Source: Elusimicrobiaceae bacterium (GTDB lineage: Bacteria; Elusimicrobiota; Elusimicrobia; Elusimicrobiales; Elusimicrobiaceae). From it: 15,706 nt of DNA. Below, one piece after another: positions 1 through 6,238 of the stretch (position 1 is its first letter; each line of letters starts with the position of its first letter). The stretch is taken from contig JAGCKY010000178.1 in NCBI GenBank assembly GCA_017647245.1, forward strand, positions 1-15,706, given 5' to 3'. The notes under the pieces were generated by a model. The model was not told where the DNA came from, did not search any database, and was given only the letters and a program-made list of their open reading frames with translations. A program made the position numbers and the translations under genes.

Positions 1-625
1 CAAAATTCATGGGATGATAAATATAATTTACCCCCAAGTGCGAAGTCACCTGAAAGGATGTAATCCCGGCAATCAGCGCGGGAAACATCACTTCATAAAA
101 AATATGTCCGACCCATAACACTTCCAATCCAAACAAAGCGCCGGATATCGGCACCCCAAACACACCCGCAAAACCTGCGCTTACACCGCAAATCATCAGC
201 TTGCGTCTGTCCTCGGCGCTCATGTGGAACAAATTGCCTAAAAAAGACGAAATACCGGCCCCCGCATCGGCGCCCGGGGCTTCTTTACCGGCAGAGCCGC
301 CCGCCACCATGGTTAGCAGCGAAAGTACCAACGCTTTCACAGCGGAAATTAAACTGACGGATTGATACGTATTGATTTTATCAATGACGTCATCGGTACC
401 GTAATCTAAATGTTTGGGAGCTGTTTTGCGCGCGAGCAAATAAATAATATATAGGAAGAACGGCAACCCAATAAAATACAGCGAAAATTGATTGCGCCAA
501 TGAATAGCCGCGTCCAATGTTTTCAAAAATACCGCATCTAGCACGCCTACCACACCGCCGATCAAGGTGGCCAGTATAAACCATTTTAGAATATGCACAA
601 AATTATTTTGCCGTAAATTAAACAT
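1..625 (-). CDS. ClC-family chloride channel/transporter, N-terminal part (cut by window edge)
   Basis: This reading frame starts with ATG at 625 and stays open to base 1, giving about 208 N-terminal residues of an integral membrane anion channel or Cl-/H+ antiporter. The family hallmarks are visible: a glycine-rich GGSAGKEAP segment at residues 109-117, in which E115 sits at the gating-glutamate position of the classic GREGP motif, and GFAGVFGVPISGALFGLEV at 151-169. Hydrophobic helices flank both. The canonical GSGIP motif is not seen; the equivalent region reads LDYGTDDVIDKI (73-84), suggesting a divergent ClC subgroup. The C-terminal half lies outside the window, so any CBS domains cannot be judged. 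It is transcribed divergently from the marC-like gene. A TACAAT box ends six bases before the ATG, no Shine-Dalgarno is visible, and the transcript may be leaderless. Family call secure; ion specificity unknown. Confidence 0.88.
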   Translation of the reverse strand, partial: MFNLRQNNFVHILKWFILATLIGGVVGVLDAVFLKTLDAAIHWRNQFSLYFIGLPFFLYIIYLLARKTAPKHLDYGTDDVIDKINTYQSVSLISAVKALVLSLLTMVAGGSAGKEAPGADAGAGISSFLGNLFHMSAEDRRKLMICGVSAGFAGVFGVPISGALFGLEVLWVGHIFYEVMFPALIAGITSFQVTSHLGVNYIYHPMNF

Positions 626-637
626 ATAAGTATTGTA
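626..637 (-). promoter_or_regulatory. Probable leaderless promoter (-10) of the ClC gene
   Basis: On the minus strand TACAAT occupies 637-632, followed by six bases (ACTTAT) and the ATG at 625. A start point about seven bases after the -10 would fall at or next to the A of the ATG. No purine-rich ribosome site exists in this space. The -35 region is C-rich and does not resemble TTGACA. Confidence 0.55.
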
Positions 638-677
638 CTAAATACAGGCGGGGCGGGTGGCGGCTCTAGTCCAAAAA

Positions 678-686
678 TGATATAGT
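678..686 (+). promoter_or_regulatory. Extended -10 promoter for the marC-like operon
   Basis: TGA followed by TATAGT (681-686) fits an extended -10 element; transcription would start near 693, leaving a leader of about 38 bases with a GAGGAG ribosome site at 720-725. Inside this leader TTTCTCC (698-704) can pair with GGGGAAA (713-719), with one G-T pair, forming a hairpin just upstream of the ribosome site. The region upstream (about 648-664) is very G-rich. Confidence 0.5.
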
Positions 687-730
687 ATATAAGGTTATTT
701 CTCCGTCTTTGCGGGGAAAGAGGAGCTTTT

Positions 731-1324
731 ATGGAATGGTTTATTTCTTCAGTAATTACCCTTTGTTTAATTATGGATCCGTTTGGTAATATCCCGCTAT
801 TTATTTCGGCGCTTAAAAAAGTATCGCCGGAGCGGCGCAAAGTAGTGTTGATTAGAGAGCTGATGATTGCGCTACTAATTATGGTGGTGTTTCTGTTTTT
901 AGGCGGCTGGTTTATGCGCGCGTTTGGTATTCATTCGTTTTCTTTGAGCATTGCGGGCGGACTGATTTTGTTTATCATTTCGGCCAAATTAGTTTTCGGT
1001 AACGAAGATACCACCGCCACCGACCCGCGCGATGAAGAACCGTTTGTGGTACCGCTGGCCATTCCGTTGGTAGCGGGCCCTGCGGTGCTTTCCATTATTA
1101 TGATTTTATCGGCACAACATCCCAATAAACTGGTGACGTTGGGTGCTATTTTGGCGGCGTCTGTTTTCAATTCGGCGATTTTGATGTTTTCCTTTCCGAT
1201 TAGTAAATTACTGGGTAAGCGCGGACTGGCGGCCATTGAACGGTTGTCGGGTATGATACTGGTGCTGATGTCGGTAAACATGGTCATGGAAGGGATTTCA
1301 GAATTTATCAAGGGAGCGATGTAA
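731..1324 (+). CDS. MarC-family integral membrane protein
   Basis: A 197-residue, strongly hydrophobic protein with about six membrane helices in two related halves, the size expected for the MarC/UPF0056 family (DUF-type inner-membrane proteins whose transported substrate, if any, is unsettled). The first half carries the family motif MDPFGNIPLF (residues 15-24) and the second the repeat-related PLAIPLVAGPAVLS (108-121). A charged loop rich in Asp and Glu around 91-103 separates the halves. The ATG at 731 follows a clear GAGGAG ribosome site five bases upstream. The next gene starts one base after this stop codon, so the two are surely co-transcribed. The early link of the name marC to multiple antibiotic resistance was not borne out for the family, so no resistance role should be read into the call. 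Confidence 0.9.
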   Translation: MEWFISSVITLCLIMDPFGNIPLFISALKKVSPERRKVVLIRELMIALLIMVVFLFLGGWFMRAFGIHSFSLSIAGGLILFIISAKLVFGNEDTTATDPRDEEPFVVPLAIPLVAGPAVLSIIMILSAQHPNKLVTLGAILAASVFNSAILMFSFPISKLLGKRGLAAIERLSGMILVLMSVNMVMEGISEFIKGAM

Positions 1325-1325
1325 G

Positions 1326-2456
1326 ATGAAAAAGTTTGCCGTTTGTTTGGCTTTGTGCGCGGCGAGCGTGGCGTTGTGGGCCGCCCCGCAAAAAGTGGAT
1401 TTCGCGGTATTTGTCAGTCCGACGTGCATACACTGTAAACATTTTGAAAACGAATATCTGCCCGTACTGCAAGAAAAATATAAAGACAGCGTTAATTTTC
1501 TCGTTTACGATATTTCCAGAGATAATAACAATTTAAGATTGCAAGAAACCGCCAAAGCGTTTGGGCAAAGCCCCGCGTATCCAACGGCGGTCATCGGCAA
1601 AACGTATCTGGTGGGCTACCCGCATGAAATCAAAACCTATGCAGAAAACGCGATAGAAAAAGCCCGTCTGCTCGGTGAAAAAACAAAAATTGCCGAACCG
1701 GCAGAAGATACGCGCGCGGCCTTTTCCAAAATTACGTTTTGGGCAATTGTCGGCGCCGGACTGGTGGACGGTATCAATCCGTGTGCGTTTGCGGTTATTG
1801 TATTTTTTGTTTCTTTCTTAACGGTGTATAAATATACGCGCAAGGAAATTTTAGTAGTGTGTAGCGCTTATTGTCTGGCGGTGTTTGTGGCGTATATACT
1901 GATTGGTTTGGGGCTATTCCAATTCTTATATGCGCTGAAAGGTTTTTACTGGGTCATAAAAGGATTTTACATCGTAACGGCGCTTTTGTGTTTGGCATTT
2001 TTTGTGTTGGCCTTGTATGATTTTTGGGTTTACAAAAAAACAGGTAAAGCTGAAAAGACACTTTTGCAATTGCCGCAAAGTTTCAAAATTCTTACTCATA
2101 AAATCATGCACTTTTTCCTGCGCGATAAACACGATAATGTATGGCGTTTGTGCGTGGCGGCATTGGCGGTGGGGTTTTGTGTGTCTTTGGTAGAAGCGGT
2201 ATGCACCGGGCAAGTATATTTGCCGACGGTGGTACTGATTATGCAGGACCCGGCGTTTCGCATCAAAGCGCTTGCGTATTTGATTTTGTATAACTTGATG
2301 TTTGTGGCACCGTTGGTGGCTGTATTTGCATTGGCGTTGGCCGGGTATGAGTCACAGACGTTTAACCGGCTCTTGAAAAAACACTTGGGATTGACTAAAC
2401 TATTATTGTGTCTGGTGTTTTTGGGTTTGTTCTTGTTGTTGTTGGGAAACATCTAA
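1326..2456 (+). CDS. Thioredoxin-like / CcdA (DsbD-type) fusion, membrane thiol-disulfide oxidoreductase
   Basis: A 376-residue two-domain protein. Residues 1-20 form a signal peptide with a probable cleavage after AWA, followed by a thioredoxin-fold domain with the redox motif CIHC (C34, C37) and a plausible cis-proline in AYPTAV (84-89). From about residue 133 a six-helix membrane domain of the CcdA/DsbD type follows, with NPC (C153) in the first helix and VCTG (C293) in the fourth, the two positions that form the redox pair in that family. The known role of such domains is to carry electrons from cytosolic thioredoxin across the membrane. Here the extracytoplasmic thioredoxin domain would be the direct acceptor. 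The domain order (Trx first, then membrane core) is the reverse of the C-terminal thioredoxin domain in E. coli DsbD. A GGGAG ribosome site lies inside the end of the upstream gene. A pilin gene follows 21 bases later. Physiological target unknown. Confidence 0.85.
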   Translation: MKKFAVCLALCAASVALWAAPQKVDFAVFVSPTCIHCKHFENEYLPVLQEKYKDSVNFLVYDISRDNNNLRLQETAKAFGQSPAYPTAVIGKTYLVGYPHEIKTYAENAIEKARLLGEKTKIAEPAEDTRAAFSKITFWAIVGAGLVDGINPCAFAVIVFFVSFLTVYKYTRKEILVVCSAYCLAVFVAYILIGLGLFQFLYALKGFYWVIKGFYIVTALLCLAFFVLALYDFWVYKKTGKAEKTLLQLPQSFKILTHKIMHFFLRDKHDNVWRLCVAALAVGFCVSLVEAVCTGQVYLPTVVLIMQDPAFRIKALAYLILYNLMFVAPLVAVFALALAGYESQTFNRLLKKHLGLTKLLLCLVFLGLFLLLLGNI

Positions 2457-2477
2457 ATTTATCCGAACGGAGACAAT

Positions 2478-3059
2478 ATGTTCAATAAAAATAAAAAAGG
2501 GTTTACCTTATTAGAAATACTGGTGGTGGTGCTCATTATCGGTATTTTGTCCACGATTGCGCTGCGAGTGTTTGACCGCTTTGTGGAGCGTTCGCGCGCG
2601 GCCGATGCGGAAAACACCATCGGACTGGCCGCCTACGCACAAGGGCACCAACTCATGCGCAAAGGGCGTTACACAAATCGTTGGACTGGGCTGGATGCGG
2701 CCCCTTTGGCCACCTACATCAGCAAAGTAGGTGACTATGTGAACGAGGACGGAACGATTTATATGACAAAAGGCGGCGGTATGGAAAATCCGCGCAGCGG
2801 TTTTAAAATGTATTTCCAAGAAATCGGTAATTCTTTTTTCATCGTGGCGGACCGGGTAAATTGGCGTTACGGATATACGCTGGTGCGTCCGTTGCCGGAA
2901 GGGAGAATTTATTGTATCCCGTCCGGAACTAAAAAAGTAGATGAAGATTTCTGTACGGAATATATGGAAGTAGATGACGTTTCCCAAATTCCCGCAGATC
3001 CCCGAATAGCAGCCGCGGATCTGGGTGATGAGGAAGAAGAGGAGTACGAAGATTATTAA
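2478..3059 (+). CDS. Type IV pilin-like protein with acidic C-terminal tail
   Basis: A 193-residue prepilin-like protein. A short basic leader MFNKNKKG is followed by the classic prepilin-peptidase site (cut after G8 before F9, with E13 at mature position 5) and a hydrophobic helix. Then come VERSR (36-40) and a G-R-Y-T-x-x-W-x-x-L segment (63-72) shared with its two downstream paralogues. Near the C-terminus, C146 and C159 probably form the disulfide-bonded loop typical of pilins. The last residues are very acidic (DEEEEEYEDY), which the paralogues lack. It would be processed by a prepilin peptidase and assembled into a pilus or pseudopilus at the inner membrane. A GGAG ribosome site precedes the ATG. 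It probably shares the transcript of the marC and CcdA-like genes, and a strong terminator follows directly. Whether it is a structural, minor or secretion pseudopilin cannot be told. Confidence 0.88.
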   Translation: MFNKNKKGFTLLEILVVVLIIGILSTIALRVFDRFVERSRAADAENTIGLAAYAQGHQLMRKGRYTNRWTGLDAAPLATYISKVGDYVNEDGTIYMTKGGGMENPRSGFKMYFQEIGNSFFIVADRVNWRYGYTLVRPLPEGRIYCIPSGTKKVDEDFCTEYMEVDDVSQIPADPRIAAADLGDEEEEEYEDY

Positions 3060-3064
3060 TCATT

Positions 3065-3088
3065 CCCCCGCACATGCGGGGGTTTTTT
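3065..3088 (+). terminator. Intrinsic terminator after the first pilin gene
   Basis: CCCCCGC (3065-3071) pairs perfectly with GCGGGGG (3076-3082) around the loop ACAT, followed by six T residues (3083-3088). The ATG of the next gene lies only 12 bases beyond the T run and its ribosome site (AGAGGGG, 3089-3095) touches it. That leaves no space for a promoter, so the next gene depends on read-through or a promoter further upstream. Confidence 0.9.
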
Positions 3089-3099
3089 AGAGGGGAAAA

Positions 3100-3669
3100 A
3101 TGAAAAAGAAAAAAAATAATTACAAAGGCGGTTTCTCAGGCAAAGGATTGTGTGTGGGGATCGTTATTTTGGCGGGGGTATTATGTTTATTACTACCTCA
3201 TTATGTGGGGCAATTTGAAAAAACACGCGCAATGTCCATGCAAGCGATGCTGATTAATGTGCTGATTGCAGAAGATAGTTATTACGGCAAGCAAGGCGTT
3301 TTTACAGATAAGTGGCAGGATTTGATAAAAAAAATTACACAACCTGTTATGCTGGAACCGCAATTGCAAGCTGTACCAAATCAACCCGAAAAATACTTTA
3401 TCGGATTTGGTAAAGACGCCGCCGAAAAACAAAACGGATATATTGTTTCTCTGTCGGTGGGAGCAGATAAACAGAGCGGCCGCATTTCAGCGGTGCGTAC
3501 CAAAAATTGGTTTTATCGTTACGAATTAAGTCGCGAATTTCCGAACGGAGATTTGCAATGCAAAGGGAAATGGACGCAACGTTTTTGTACCAAGTTAATT
3601 CGTGCGGTAGACGAGTTTGAATTGAAAAATTTAACACCTGTTGTGCAAAGTGAAGCAGAAACGAAATAA
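3100..3669 (+). CDS. Degenerate type IV pilin-like protein lacking the prepilin-peptidase consensus
   Basis: A 189-residue protein with a lysine-rich N-terminus, one hydrophobic helix (about 16-33) and a soluble C-terminal domain. Aligned without gaps from G11-F12, its first 65 residues match the two neighbouring pilins in layout: E40-K-T-R for E-R-S-R, then G66-x-F-T-x-x-W for G-x-Y-x-x-x-W, and C154/C163 for the C-terminal cysteine pair. The expected GFTLLE reads GFSGKG, so the conserved glutamate at mature position 5 is a glycine and residues 3-5 are not hydrophobic. Processing by prepilin peptidase and normal filament packing are therefore doubtful. It may be an uncleaved membrane-anchored pilin homologue, a regulator or initiator of assembly, or a decaying paralogue, though the intact frame argues against decay. 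It starts 12 bases after a terminator with ribosome site AGAGGGG. Homology to pilins is inferred from this alignment. Confidence 0.72.
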   Translation: MKKKKNNYKGGFSGKGLCVGIVILAGVLCLLLPHYVGQFEKTRAMSMQAMLINVLIAEDSYYGKQGVFTDKWQDLIKKITQPVMLEPQLQAVPNQPEKYFIGFGKDAAEKQNGYIVSLSVGADKQSGRISAVRTKNWFYRYELSREFPNGDLQCKGKWTQRFCTKLIRAVDEFELKNLTPVVQSEAETK

Positions 3670-3703
3670 TTTCCCGTCGGAAAAAAGAAATTTCAAAAAA
3701 GAC

Positions 3704-3732
3704 TTGATTTTATTTGCAATTACTGCTAAACT
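3704..3732 (+). promoter_or_regulatory. Promoter of the major pilin-like gene
   Basis: TTGATT (3704-3709) and TAAACT (3727-3732) are separated by 17 bases, a near-consensus sigma-70-type layout. This is the best -35/-10 pair in the window together with that of tRNA-Leu. The start would be near 3738-3740. Confidence 0.65.
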
Positions 3733-3734
3733 AA

Positions 3735-3760
3735 AGAGGTAGCGCAAAGCTACTAACTCT
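3735..3760 (+). promoter_or_regulatory. 5' leader hairpin of the major pilin mRNA
   Basis: GTAGC (3739-3743) pairs with GCTAC (3749-3753), and the outer AGAG (3735-3738) can pair with CTCT (3757-3760) across a small bulge. The structure sits at the predicted 5' end of the mRNA, where hairpins are known to slow 5'-end-dependent decay; that function is inferred. A strong AGGAGG ribosome site follows at 3778-3783. Confidence 0.45.
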
Positions 3761-3787
3761 ATAAAAAGTAAAACTGTAGGAGGTTTT

Positions 3788-4363
3788 ATGAATAAAAAGG
3801 GTTTTACCCTGATTGAATTACTGGTGGTCGTCTTGATCATCGGTATCTTGGCCGCGATGGCCTTGCCCGCGTATTTCCGCGCGGTAGAGCGCTCCCGCAT
3901 TAGCGAAGCTGAAATCCTGATGGGAAACGTAGTACAATCCCAACAGCGCTTCAAATTGCGTACCGGTAACAAATATGCTACCAAATGGAACGCCTTGGAC
4001 GTAGCTCCTTCTGGTGCCGGTCCGTACGCTGGTTATTGTACCAAAGGTAAAACGGTAACCGAAGGTACGGGCGATGATGCGAAACAAGTTCGCGCCCATA
4101 CTAATGATGCGAACTGCGGTAACGGTTTCTTGATTACCTTGTCCAGCAAAACCACCGCTCCGGATGCCGTGGCGGGTGTTGTGGCGGAACGTGTTAACAA
4201 CGGTCAATACAGCTACAAATTGGGTCGCTTCTATGAAGATGATGCCACTGTGTATTGTGCCGCTGGTGATAAAACCGTCAATGACCAAGAAATCTGTATT
4301 GAATTTAGCGACAGCGATACGTATAATACAGCCGGTGCTGCTAAGTTAGCCACCATTCTGTAA
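3788..4363 (+). CDS. Type IV pilin-like protein, probable major pilin
   Basis: A 191-residue prepilin. Leader MNKKG is followed by FTLIELLVV, a textbook prepilin-peptidase cut site (after G5) with the conserved glutamate E10 at mature position 5, a long hydrophobic helix, then VERSR (33-37) and a G-x-K-Y-x-x-x-W-x-x-L segment (60-70) shared with the two upstream paralogues. C157 and C170 match the cysteine pair of the first paralogue with the same spacing; an extra pair, C84 and C110, is unique to this copy and may form a second disulfide. Role: subunit of a type IV pilus or related filament. It has its own near-consensus promoter, a 5' hairpin, an AGGAGG ribosome site and a dedicated terminator, and codons often end in C, all pointing to high expression as a single-gene transcript. 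The symbol pilA is not given because many paralogues may exist. Confidence 0.92.
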   Translation: MNKKGFTLIELLVVVLIIGILAAMALPAYFRAVERSRISEAEILMGNVVQSQQRFKLRTGNKYATKWNALDVAPSGAGPYAGYCTKGKTVTEGTGDDAKQVRAHTNDANCGNGFLITLSSKTTAPDAVAGVVAERVNNGQYSYKLGRFYEDDATVYCAAGDKTVNDQEICIEFSDSDTYNTAGAAKLATIL

Positions 4364-4381
4364 TTTACGCTACAGATTGTC

Positions 4382-4409
4382 AAAACCCCGCTCTTGGAGT
4401 GGGGTTTTT
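4382..4409 (+). terminator. Intrinsic terminator after the major pilin gene
   Basis: ACCCCGCTC pairs with GAGTGGGGT (one G-T pair) around a short TTG loop, followed by a T run (4405-4409). It closes the pilin transcript 18 bases after the stop codon. Confidence 0.88.
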
Positions 4410-4417
4410 CTTTGTCC

Positions 4418-4451
4418 GGGTAGGCGGTAGGCGGCGGCAAATTGGTATAAT
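4418..4451 (+). promoter_or_regulatory. Leaderless promoter of the opp operon with composite upstream motif
   Basis: TGG-TATAAT (4443-4451) is an extended -10 box, followed by exactly six bases and the ATG at 4458, so transcription should start at or next to the start codon. Upstream are GGGTAG (4418-4423) and GCGGCGGCAA (4431-4440) in place of a TTGACA-like -35. The same pair of blocks with nearly the same spacing occurs before smpB. There is no ribosome site before the ATG. Confidence 0.6.
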
Positions 4452-4457
4452 ATATAT

Positions 4458-5438
4458 ATGACTGCATGCAGTAACGCAATACTTAAAATAGAAAATTTGC
4501 AGGTATCTGTTGCCAATGCCGCACAAACTCCGGTCGTGCGGGGTTTATCCTATACGCTTGAAAAGGGCAAAGTGTTGGCGGTAGTGGGAGAATCGGGCTG
4601 CGGAAAAAGTCTGCACGCGCTGTCTATCTTGCGCATTTTGCCGCCGGGCGTGCAAATCACGGGCGGTCATATCATTTACGGTGAGAAAGATATTTTACAG
4701 TTACCTGCCGAAGAACTGCGCCAGTTGCGCGGCCACAAAATCGCCATGGTGTTCCAAGACCCGATGACCAGTCTAAATCCTATTCGCACTATTGGCAAGC
4801 AATTAACCGAAACCATTTTAGCACATCAAAAATGCAGTAAACTGCGCGCCCAAGCACGTGCGATACGGCTACTCAAAAAAGTAGGTATCCCCGACGCACG
4901 CAAACGCATGAAAGAATATCCGTTTCAATTTTCCGGCGGGCAGCGCCAGCGCATTATGATTGCCATGGCTTTGTGCCTAAACCCGGATATACTAATTGCG
5001 GACGAACCCACCACAGCTTTAGATGTTACCATTCAAGCGCAAATTTTGGAACTTATCAAAAAATTACAAATGCAACGCGATATGTCAGCCGTGTTTATCA
5101 CGCATAATTTAGCCATTGTATCTAACGTGGCTGATGAAGTGTTGGTTTTGTACGGCGGTTATTGTATGGAGAAAGCTCGCTGCTCGGAACTATTTGCTCA
5201 CCCGTTGCATCCGTATACAAAGGGCTTGCTTGGCTCGTTGTTGTCTTTATCGGGAGAAAAGCCCCAGCGGTTACCGGCCATCGAGGGTTATCCGCCGGCT
5301 CCGGGCACGCCGGAAAAGGGCTGTCCGTTTGCGCCGCGTTGTCCGCAGGCAATGGAAAAATGTTTTGCACAATTACCGCCGCTGTCTGAGCAAGCCGGGC
5401 ATCAGGTACGTTGCTGGCTACAGGAGAAAAACGCATGA
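4458..5438 (+). CDS. oppD: Oligopeptide ABC transporter ATP-binding protein, OppD/DppD type
   Basis: A 326-residue ABC ATPase that powers peptide uptake as one half of the cytosolic nucleotide-binding pair. Visible motifs: Walker A GESGCGKS (44-51), Q-loop [11 protein letters not shown], signature FSGGQRQR, Walker B ILIADEP and H-loop THN. The C-terminal extension typical of OppD/DppD proteins is present, with the pattern [15 protein letters not shown] followed by a fourth cysteine in VRCW; in some DppD proteins such a cluster binds an iron-sulfur centre, but that is not shown here. The gene lacks a ribosome site and probably begins a leaderless mRNA. It overlaps the next gene by four bases (ATGA). 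The operon continues with oppF, a peptidase, oppB and oppC. Peptide rather than nickel or other substrate is supported by the peptidase in the operon. Confidence 0.9.
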   Translation: MTACSNAILKIENLQVSVANAAQTPVVRGLSYTLEKGKVLAVVGESGCGKSLHALSILRILPPGVQITGGHIIYGEKDILQLPAEELRQLRGHKIAMVFQDPMTSLNPIRTIGKQLTETILAHQKCSKLRAQARAIRLLKKVGIPDARKRMKEYPFQFSGGQRQRIMIAMALCLNPDILIADEPTTALDVTIQAQILELIKKLQMQRDMSAVFITHNLAIVSNVADEVLVLYGGYCMEKARCSELFAHPLHPYTKGLLGSLLSLSGEKPQRLPAIEGYPPAPGTPEKGCPFAPRCPQAMEKCFAQLPPLSEQAGHQVRCWLQEKNA

Positions 5439-6217
5439 ATCCGGTGGAAGTAAAAAATTTATGCAAAACGTATCGCCATGGGGGGTGGTTTGGTGGTGCA
5501 ATTGAAAAACCGATTTTAAAAGAAGTGTCTTTGACCTTGCGCGCGGGAGAAGTATTAGGGCTAGTGGGTGAGTCGGGCTGTGGTAAAACTACCCTTGCCA
5601 AAGTTATTTTAGGGCTGGAAGATTATCAGGCCGGTTCTGTAAAAGTGGACGGAAAAGAATTAAACAAATTAAGCAAAGCCGGGTTTAAAAATTTGCGCCG
5701 CAGTTTACAGGTTATTTTCCAAGACCCGTATTCCAGCTTAGACCCGCGGATGAATGTGCGGCAACTACTCAGCGAACCGTGGGATATTCACGGCTTATAT
5801 CCCCACCGCGCAGAACGAGAAAAACGATTGGCGGGCTTATTGCAAGATGTGGGTTTGGAAACGACCATGTCCGAGCGCTATCCGCATGAGTTTTCCGGCG
5901 GCCAACGGCAACGTATTGCCATTGCGCGTGCGCTGGCATTAGAGCCGCAGATTTTAGTGGCCGATGAGCCGGTATCGGCGTTAGATGTATCGGTGCAAGC
6001 ACAGATTTTGAATTTATTGCGCGATATTAGTCGTAAGCGCAAATTAAGTATGTTGTTTATTTCGCACGATTTTGCGGTGGCGCGGTTTTTATGCGACCGC
6101 CTAGCCGTTATGTATCAGGGGCAAATTGTGGAGCAAGGGGATATCGATGCTATTTTACAGCATCCCCAAAATTCCTATACCCAAAAATTATTATCGGCGG
6201 TACCCAGTTTGCGGTAA
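5435..6217 (+). CDS. oppF: Oligopeptide ABC transporter ATP-binding protein, OppF/DppF type
   Basis: A 260-residue partner ATPase of OppD. Motifs: Walker A GESGCGKT (45-52), Q-loop IFQDPYSSLDP, signature FSGGQRQR, Walker B ILVADEP and H-loop SHD. The ATG at 5435 is chosen over an in-frame upstream ATG at 5411 because AGGAG (5422-5426) lies eight bases before it and it gives the usual ATGA overlap with oppD. It ends soon after the PQNSYTQKLLSAVPSL segment (245-259), so the C-terminal cysteine-bearing extension present in OppD and in many OppF proteins is absent. This makes it a short OppF, still complete as an ATPase. The next gene begins about 20 bases downstream without a new promoter. Confidence 0.9.
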   Translation: MNPVEVKNLCKTYRHGGWFGGAIEKPILKEVSLTLRAGEVLGLVGESGCGKTTLAKVILGLEDYQAGSVKVDGKELNKLSKAGFKNLRRSLQVIFQDPYSSLDPRMNVRQLLSEPWDIHGLYPHRAEREKRLAGLLQDVGLETTMSERYPHEFSGGQRQRIAIARALALEPQILVADEPVSALDVSVQAQILNLLRDISRKRKLSMLFISHDFAVARFLCDRLAVMYQGQIVEQGDIDAILQHPQNSYTQKLLSAVPSLR

Positions 6218-6238
6218 TTGCCAAAAGTGAGGAAGATG

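Noticed and set aside
2430..2477. Possible promoter (TTGTTG ... TAAATT) for the first pilin inside the end of the redox gene.
   Set aside because: Match is weak in a T/G-rich coding stretch; co-transcription with the upstream genes explains the 21-base gap better.
3670..3703. Short inverted repeat TTTCC-CGTC-GGAAA after the second pilin gene, considered as a terminator.
   Set aside because: The stem is only five A/T-rich pairs and is followed by A residues on the plus strand, not T.
5411..5434. An earlier ATG for oppF at 5411.
   Set aside because: The ATG at 5435 has a good ribosome site and the typical ATGA overlap; the extra eight residues are not part of the ABC domain.
6218..6238. TTG start for the M20 peptidase at 6218.
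   Set aside because: It directly follows the oppF stop, and the ribosome site GAGG lies inside this stretch, pointing to ATG 6239 (or 6236).
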